Part shown: piece by piece, positions 54,350 to 64,000 of the stretch
How positions within the stretch are numbered: position 1 is the first letter of the stretch
Layout: each line of letters starts with the position of its first letter
NCBI RefSeq assembly: GCF_003202155.1
Contig: NZ_QFLI01000003.1
Location: forward strand, 434,001 to 498,000
Reading direction: 5' to 3'
Origin: Marinifilum breve
GTDB lineage: Bacteria; Bacteroidota; Bacteroidia; Bacteroidales; Marinifilaceae
DNA length: 64,000 bases
The notes under the pieces: model-generated
The model's input: the letters and a program-made list of their open reading frames with translations, nothing else
What the model was told of the DNA's origin: nothing
Databases searched by the model: none
Translations under genes and position numbers: made by a program

Positions 54350-54545
54350 GATTTTGGTGTTCGATTCATCTCTTTCGGATGATAGAATGAAAAGGGAATC
54401 CGGTGAGAATCCGGAACAGTACCCGCTACTGTAATTCTCGTTTTACCAAACTGGTGAAGCATAGGTGCGATACCACTATGCCACTCCGATCTTTAGGAAA
54501 GGGGGAAGGCCATCGCACTTGAGAAAAGTCAGGAGACCTGCCAAA
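54350..54545 (+). ncRNA. Cobalamin (B12) riboswitch
   Basis: The conserved cobalamin aptamer parts are present in order: GGGAATCCGGTGAGAATCC with GGAACAGTACCCGCTACTGT (about 54404-54451), GCCACT near 54479, GGGGGAAGGC near 54501, and the B12 box AGTCAGGAGACCTGCC at 54527-54542. Bound cobalamin would lower expression of the downstream receptor. The following 145 bases contain short complementary segments that may form the switching platform or hide the start region. Confidence 0.95.
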
Positions 54546-54688
54546 TGACAACTAATTACATTTTGCTTCCGGGAATCGAAGTACATGTATTGAACAGACG
54601 CGCGAGTTCGATATTTATATTCTTGTACCATTTTAATGTGGTGTGGAGGTAAGGTGTTGTGTTTTACTTATTACTAAAAAACAAGACC

Positions 54689-57199
54689 ATGCTTAAACGA
54701 TTAAGTTTATTGTTGATTACACTATTGTGTTTACCAGCCGTTATTTGGGCTCAACAAAGTTTAAAAGGATTTGTAGTCGACCAAGAGTCGGGTAAACCTA
54801 TTGAAGGTGCCAACCTGTACCTTAAAGAGTTAAAACAAGGAACAAGCTCCTTAAAAGATGGAAGCTTTCACTTTCCTAATGTCAAAGCAGAAGAGTACCA
54901 GTTAAGCGTAACTTTTGTTGGGTACGAAGATTGTAAATTGCTTATTGACACACGTAAAGCATCAAATGCCATTAAAATTGAAATGAAAAGAAATGTTACC
55001 ATCTTGGATGGTGTAAACATTTCGGCTCAAGCAGTAAGAGAAACCGAACAAGTGGTAAAATTGGCTGCTCCGTTAAAAGACATTCCTCTTACCACTTCAT
55101 CGGTTGGACAGGAATTGATTAAACAAACTGGGGTAAATAGCATTCACGAAGCTTTAAAATACACTACTGGGGTAAAACCATTGGTAAACTATGGTGGTTT
55201 CCAAACCTTTACCATGAGAGGATTTGGCGCTCCTGTAATCATGCTTGATGGTGTTCGCGACGAAAGAATGAACTTCTCGAACAGTGCTCCTTTCACTTCT
55301 TTGGCTGCAGTTGAAAGAATTGAATTTTTAAAAGGTCCAGCCTCGGTACTTTATGGACATACTGCTGTTGGTGGCATCCTAAATGTAGTTCGCAAACAAC
55401 CAACCAAAGACTTTCATGCAAACTTCTCAGCTAGCTACGGAAGCTGGAATACAACAAGAGTAGAACTGGGTTCTGGTAACAAAATTAGCGACAAGTTATC
55501 GTACCGTTTCGATGCTGGTTTTTCGGATACCGACGGCTGGAGAGATGCAGAAGACAAAACTTTAAATGGCTACCTGGCACTGAACTACGAAATGAGCGAT
55601 AATGATTTGTTTGAATTCCGTATTGCTGGAAACAATGATACTTATGGGACTGAAACAGGTTTGCCTTCGGTAAAGTACGATGTATTCGATACAAATGACA
55701 ACTTGCTGTACAAGCAAGGTGAGTTGCCAACTACCTTCGATCGTAAGCAACGTTACAACGATCCTGCAGACTTCCTGGATCATGAAAACTGGAATGCTTC
55801 TATTAAATACACCAGAAAGCTTGGCGAAAACTCTAAACTACAGATTCACACAGCTTATTCTGATGACTTGATTGACTACTTCTCGACTGAAGAGCTTAGC
55901 TATTTGACTTCTGACAATGCGATTTATAATTCTTACTACATGAAGGGAGATGCCAAGAAATACATTTGTTTGGATAGTCTTCAAAGAACATTCCCACTTC
56001 GCTTTTCGCACGAAACCAAGACTTTCCAGAATACCATTGATTTCAGCACCAAGTTTGATTTAGCTGGTTTGGAGCACAATTTCAATGCTGGTTATTTCTA
56101 CATGTATATCGATAGAAAATCATACTCGGGTTATTCTGTTGGCACTGATGTAACAGGAAAAGGATTGTTTGCAAAGATAGCCGTAGTAAATCCTGTTTTA
56201 TACCAGGGTGATTTAGAAACTAAGTTTTCAAAAGTTAAGATTTACAATGAAAATGTACACGGCTTGTTCTTCCAGGATTTGATAAGTGTTAGCTCTAAAG
56301 TAAAAGTACTTTTGGGAGCAAGATACGACAGGTTTGACATGGGAAATCAGTCAGGCAAAGTTCAGTCTGGCAGAAACATTAGTGATAAAACTGGACAAAA
56401 ATCCATTATCAACCACTCTTTCACCTACCGATTGGGAACCGTTTATCAGCCTTCTGAAAATTTATCACTATATGCTTCTTACGCCAACTTCTTTAAGCCA
56501 AAAAGAACTGTATTCAACGAGAATTTCATCTATTTGGATAAGGATGGTAAAGAATTTACTCCAACAGATGGTAAAGAGGTTTTTGAGCCAGAAGATGGTT
56601 ACCAATTAGAAGCTGGCTTTAAATTCCAAAGCAATGCCAAACTGCACATCAATGGTAGTGTTTATTACATTAAAAAGAACAACATTGTTGAGTACCTGGG
56701 CAAATCAGATGAAGACAAACGAATTTACGGTCAAGTAGGTGTAATTGATTCTAAAGGTTTCGATTTGGAGTTGAACTACAAACCTTTCGATAATTTAAGC
56801 TTTATTGGAGGATATGGTTTCAACATTGCCAAGTATCGCAAGTTCTCTGATAATGCATATCAAAACTCAAAAGAAGGCAATTACATCAGAAACAATCCTA
56901 AAAACCATGTATTTGCATGGGCTTATTACAACTTACCAGAGAATATGATTAAAGGTTTAAGTGTTGGTTTTGGTATGGATTACAACGATAAAATGTATGT
57001 GAACAGTTCAAACTCATACAGCTTACCACGTTATTACCTATTCGATGCATCAATTGATTATCGTAAAAAGAACTTTTACGGAAAGTTAAAAGTAAACAAC
57101 CTATTTGATAAGAACTATTACTCAAGTACTGTATATTCTAATCAGTATATCCCGGGAATGGAGAGAAATTTCACCCTTACCGTTGGTATGGACATCTAA
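54689..57199 (+). CDS. TonB-dependent receptor, siderophore-receptor type, under B12 control
   Basis: An 836-residue outer-membrane receptor. A signal peptide ends VIWAQ, a carboxypeptidase-like domain (about 24-100, LKGFVVDQESGKPIEGANLYLK) follows, then a plug (about 120-245) and a barrel ending RNFTLTVGMDI. The plug has siderophore-receptor style motifs: GVNSIHEALKYTTGVKP, FTMRGFGAPVIMLDGVRDE, VERIEFLKGPASVLYG and VGGILNVVRKQP. The cobalamin riboswitch just upstream predicts uptake of a corrinoid instead. The ATG at 54689 is preferred, but an upstream GTG at 54659 sits behind GGAGGT and is possible. It is a single-gene unit ended by a terminator. Confidence 0.88.
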   Translation: MLKRLSLLLITLLCLPAVIWAQQSLKGFVVDQESGKPIEGANLYLKELKQGTSSLKDGSFHFPNVKAEEYQLSVTFVGYEDCKLLIDTRKASNAIKIEMKRNVTILDGVNISAQAVRETEQVVKLAAPLKDIPLTTSSVGQELIKQTGVNSIHEALKYTTGVKPLVNYGGFQTFTMRGFGAPVIMLDGVRDERMNFSNSAPFTSLAAVERIEFLKGPASVLYGHTAVGGILNVVRKQPTKDFHANFSASYGSWNTTRVELGSGNKISDKLSYRFDAGFSDTDGWRDAEDKTLNGYLALNYEMSDNDLFEFRIAGNNDTYGTETGLPSVKYDVFDTNDNLLYKQGELPTTFDRKQRYNDPADFLDHENWNASIKYTRKLGENSKLQIHTAYSDDLIDYFSTEELSYLTSDNAIYNSYYMKGDAKKYICLDSLQRTFPLRFSHETKTFQNTIDFSTKFDLAGLEHNFNAGYFYMYIDRKSYSGYSVGTDVTGKGLFAKIAVVNPVLYQGDLETKFSKVKIYNENVHGLFFQDLISVSSKVKVLLGARYDRFDMGNQSGKVQSGRNISDKTGQKSIINHSFTYRLGTVYQPSENLSLYASYANFFKPKRTVFNENFIYLDKDGKEFTPTDGKEVFEPEDGYQLEAGFKFQSNAKLHINGSVYYIKKNNIVEYLGKSDEDKRIYGQVGVIDSKGFDLELNYKPFDNLSFIGGYGFNIAKYRKFSDNAYQNSKEGNYIRNNPKNHVFAWAYYNLPENMIKGLSVGFGMDYNDKMYVNSSNSYSLPRYYLFDASIDYRKKNFYGKLKVNNLFDKNYYSSTVYSNQYIPGMERNFTLTVGMDI

Positions 57200-57301
57200 A
57201 TTTTACGTTAATACACATCTATAAGCAATCTTACACTGTTTAAAAATTAGAAAAGAAAATAGAGATTTGCTTATATCCCTTGCTTAATTGCAAACAGAAA
57301 G

Positions 57302-57333
57302 AAAAGGGCGACCAGTTTTTGGTCGCCTTTTTT
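57302..57333 (+). terminator. Intrinsic terminator after the B12-regulated receptor
   Basis: GGCGACCA (57307-57314) pairs with TGGTCGCC (57320-57327), loop of five, with A residues before and six T residues after. Confidence 0.92.
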
Positions 57334-57342
57334 CATTTGCAT

Positions 57343-57431
57343 ACCTCATCCCCTGGCCCCATCTCCTCCAAGAGAAGGATAGGATGAGGTAAGAACAAAA
57401 CGGCTTTAAGATTGATGCTTGCAGCTGTTTT
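57343..57431. repeat. Dispersed repeat, copy 3, with a degraded terminator copy
   Basis: ACCTCATCC at 57343 and GGATGAGGT at 57382-57390 bound a shortened copy. The next bases, AAGAACAAAACGGCT and onward to 57431, repeat the M64 terminator stem with several mismatches, so the repeat and terminator were copied together. Confidence 0.75.
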
Positions 57432-57447
57432 CTATTTATTCCCAACT

Positions 57448-57549
57448 ACCTCATCCCCTAACCCCTTCTCCTAGAGGAGAAGGGGAATTGTCTGCAACAA
57501 ATGTGGGTTTGGTGCTCCCTTCTCCTTAAAGAGAAGGATGGGATGAGGT
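57448..57549. repeat. Dispersed repeat, copy 4
   Basis: ACCTCATCC (57448) to GGATGAGGT (57549) with internal CTTCTCC/GGAGAAG stems and the AAATGTGGGTTTGG core also seen in copy 1. It lies between convergent genes. Confidence 0.8.
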
Positions 57550-57556
57550 AAGAAAT

Positions 57557-57590
57557 AAAGGGCCGTAAGTATTTCAACTTACGGCCCTTT
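57557..57590. terminator. Bidirectional terminator after galE
   Basis: AAAGGGCCGTAAGT (57557-57570) pairs perfectly over 14 bp with ACTTACGGCCCTTT (57577-57590), loop of six. It lies 25 bases past the galE stop. Confidence 0.88.
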
Positions 57591-57614
57591 ATTTTCTATG
57601 GAATCATATGGTAG

Positions 57615-58646
57615 TTAAAACTCCATTGTCTTTAGGTTCTCCTGCCATTTCCAGGCTGAAAGTAAAGTTTCATCCAATGTACTTTCTGCCTTCCACTTCA
57701 ACTCCTCGTTTGCAAAAGTGGTATCTGCATAAATCTGCTCGATATCGCCTTCACGTCTGTCGGTAATTCTGTGTGGTACCTTCTCTCCTGTCGATCTCTC
57801 AAATGAGTTGATAATCTCCAATACCGAAACACCATTTCCTGTTCCAACATTAAAGAACTCGCAATTGGTTTTGTTCTGATCATTCAACAAACGTGCAATG
57901 GCAACCACATGTGCTTTTGCCAAATCAACCACGTGAATATAATCGCGAATTGCTGATCCATCAGGGGTGTTGTAATCATCTCCAAATACACTTAGCTCCT
58001 TGCGAATACCCGCAACAGTTTGTGTAAGGAAAGGGATTAGATTGTTAGGAACACCCAATGGCAACTCTCCAATTAAGGCACTTTCGTGCGCTCCAATTGG
58101 GTTAAAATATCTCAAAGCAATTCCTTTTAAACTTGGGTTTGCCTTGCACACATCACGGATGATATCCTCACAAATGCTTTTGGTATTTCCGTATGGCGAC
58201 TCTGCCTCCTTGCGTGGAGTTTGCTCTGTCACCGGCAATTGATCCGGTTGCCCGTAAACAGTACACGATGATGAGAAAACCAGGTTCTTCACCTCAAATT
58301 CCTGCATGCACTCCATTAGGTTCATTAAAGAATTTAGGTTGTTGTGGTAATACATCAATGGTTTTTCAACCGACTCGCCCACTGCTTTCGAAGCTGCAAA
58401 ATGAATAATGGCCTCAAGATTCGATTGCTTTTCGAAGAAGGCTCTTGTCTTTTGCCTATCTGTTAAGTCGAAACACTCAAACTCTGGCTTTGTTCCTGTT
58501 ATCTTCTCGATCTGATCCAGAACTTCAACTTTAGAGTTTGACAGGTTGTCAACAATTACCACATCAAATCCATTGTTCTGTAATTCTACTACCGTATGAG
58601 AACCAATAAAACCAGTTCCTCCGGTTACCAATACTTTTTTATTCAT
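57615..58646 (-). CDS. galE: UDP-glucose 4-epimerase
   Basis: A 343-residue cytoplasmic epimerase that interconverts UDP-glucose and UDP-galactose, and in some members the N-acetyl forms. The Met at 58646 is chosen because it is followed at once by the NAD-binding motif VLVTGGTGFIGSH. The catalytic SPYGNTK (YxxxK) and FSSSCTVYG are present. It is downstream of a beta-galactosidase and a GH109-like gene, which fits use of galactose or GalNAc released by them, although galE is also a housekeeping gene. Confidence 0.93.
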   Translation of the reverse strand: MNKKVLVTGGTGFIGSHTVVELQNNGFDVVIVDNLSNSKVEVLDQIEKITGTKPEFECFDLTDRQKTRAFFEKQSNLEAIIHFAASKAVGESVEKPLMYYHNNLNSLMNLMECMQEFEVKNLVFSSSCTVYGQPDQLPVTEQTPRKEAESPYGNTKSICEDIIRDVCKANPSLKGIALRYFNPIGAHESALIGELPLGVPNNLIPFLTQTVAGIRKELSVFGDDYNTPDGSAIRDYIHVVDLAKAHVVAIARLLNDQNKTNCEFFNVGTGNGVSVLEIINSFERSTGEKVPHRITDRREGDIEQIYADTTFANEELKWKAESTLDETLLSAWKWQENLKTMEF

Positions 58647-58683
58647 TTGTTTTTTTGATTTATTCCTTAGATCACTGTCTATA

Positions 58684-63365
<4,682 letters not shown>

Positions 63366-63450
63366 TATTGAATGTTTTAATAGTCTGTTTATCAATTTAG
63401 TTTTCTTGACTAAATTTAATCTTTTTACTTATACTTTGATTAACAAAAGC

Positions 63451-63489
63451 TTAATTAAAAAGAGGAAATATAATCCTCCTTTTAATTAA
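63451..63489 (-). terminator. Terminator-like palindrome overlapping the DUF3472 stop
   Basis: TTAATTAAAAAGAGGA (63451-63466) pairs with TCCTCCTTTTAATTAA (63474-63489) with one mismatch. On the minus strand the stem is followed by T-rich DNA. The stop codon of the upstream gene lies within the stem. Confidence 0.6.
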
Positions 63490-64000
63490 GGTAATTTGGT
63501 GAAATCTATATTTGGTTGTGTTTGTGTTTTCGGTCTAATAAAATTTGTATCGAATGCCACTCTATCGCTAAAAAAGCCACAGTTTCTTAAATAGAATTTT
63601 CCGTTATCTTCTCCACCGGCATAATCTCTTCTTGCGTCTTTTCTGGCGGTAGCATCTGCAGTAAATTTAGCTTCGTTCAATTCATACCATGCACCATTTT
63701 TATCAACTATCCATTGATTGGTGTAATAAGCTTTTCTGTCGAAAGGTCCCATTTCAGTAATAAAGTTCTCTAAAAATGAATGAGGCCTTTTTAAGTAAGT
63801 GCTTGTTTTAGGTCTTCTAAAACTTGCCATCAATTCCCACTCTCCTTTTTCAGGAGCATAGAACCATGCTGTATAGTCGGTACAATTGTTATCCGAAGGA
63901 ACACCTTTCAATAAAAATTTATAGGTATTATTGGCTTTCCAATTGTATACTTTGTAACTCTGTCCACCTGATCCTTCATTTCCAAATTTACCAGTAGTTA
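63486..64000 (-). CDS. DUF3472-family protein, C-terminal part (cut by window edge)
   Basis: About 171 codons of the 3' part are visible; the frame stays open to the right edge and the start lies outside. DUF3472 marks include EGSGGQSYKVYNWKANNTYKFL, broken here only by reading length, then YTAWFYAPEKGEW, ASFRRPKT, HSFLENF, NQWI and GGEDNGKFYLRNCGFF. Members are secreted proteins found in Bacteroidota glycan loci, often with a DUF5077 domain ahead; no activity is known to me. It precedes the GH109-like, GH2 and galE genes on the same strand. Confidence 0.75.
   Translation of the reverse strand, partial: TTGKFGNEGSGGQSYKVYNWKANNTYKFLLKGVPSDNNCTDYTAWFYAPEKGEWELMASFRRPKTSTYLKRPHSFLENFITEMGPFDRKAYYTNQWIVDKNGAWYELNEAKFTADATARKDARRDYAGGEDNGKFYLRNCGFFSDRVAFDTNFIRPKTQTQPNIDFTKLP

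Noticed and set aside
54659-54688. Upstream GTG start for the B12-regulated receptor
   Set aside because: It has a good Shine-Dalgarno-like GGAGGT, but the ATG at 54689 gives a normal signal peptide; kept only as an alternative.

Overview
The window reads as AT-rich chromosomal DNA from a Bacteroidota bacterium, probably a marine or anaerobic Bacteroidales/Marinilabiliales type. The grounds are SusC/SusD pairs, a hybrid two-component sensor, Bacteroidota-type -7 boxes (TAnnTTTG), weak or absent Shine-Dalgarno sites, and many secreted lipoproteins. The species cannot be named from the sequence alone.

Positions 1-42,500 hold a large polysaccharide utilization locus for uronic-acid glycosaminoglycans (chondroitin sulfate, dermatan sulfate or hyaluronan). 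A plus-strand operon (861-10093) encodes a PL8 lyase, a GH88 unsaturated glucuronyl hydrolase, a chondroitinase-ABC-type PL8 lyase, a formylglycine sulfatase and a DUF1961 protein. An unassigned outer-membrane barrel protein follows. Facing it on the minus strand are a propeller sensor fused directly to an AraC domain (13085-15937), a unit of two surface-glycan-binding proteins, SusC1, SusD1 and a second GH88 (16140-24796), a second SusC2/SusD2 pair (25202-29746) and a full hybrid two-component system (30552-34574). Beyond these lies a minus-strand operon for the freed unsaturated uronate: KduI, KduD, a DUF4861 lipoprotein, KdgK, KDPG aldolase and a hexuronate-type MFS transporter (34867-41154). 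A LacI-family regulator is divergent from it (41479-42501). In the inferred flow, lyases make unsaturated oligosaccharides at or outside the cell surface, SusC/D pairs import them, sulfatase and GH88 yield 4-deoxy-5-keto-uronate, and KduI-KduD-KdgK-Eda give pyruvate and glyceraldehyde 3-phosphate. Enzymes for the amino sugar are not in the window.

Positions 42,881-50,039 hold an RND efflux operon (TetR, adaptor, RND pump, a degenerate crotonase-fold protein, TolC) with a clear palindromic operator at its head. Positions 50,578-57,199 hold a HU-like/DUF4469 DNA-binding protein, a secreted M64 metallopeptidase, and a cobalamin riboswitch controlling a TonB-dependent receptor of siderophore-receptor type. 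The right end (57,615-64,000, minus strand) is a second small glycan unit: galE, a GH2 beta-galactosidase, a GH109-like protein and the 3' part of a DUF3472 protein.

The intergenic DNA is unusually rich in structure. It contains arrays of exactly 23-bp and 21-bp tandem units, small palindromes with a conserved core, four copies of a dispersed repeat, inverted-repeat-bounded elements and many clear intrinsic terminators. A 22-bp near-identical operator with a -7 box at matched spacing lies upstream of both SusC-containing transcription units. All identifications are by reading protein and DNA motifs; no database search was run.
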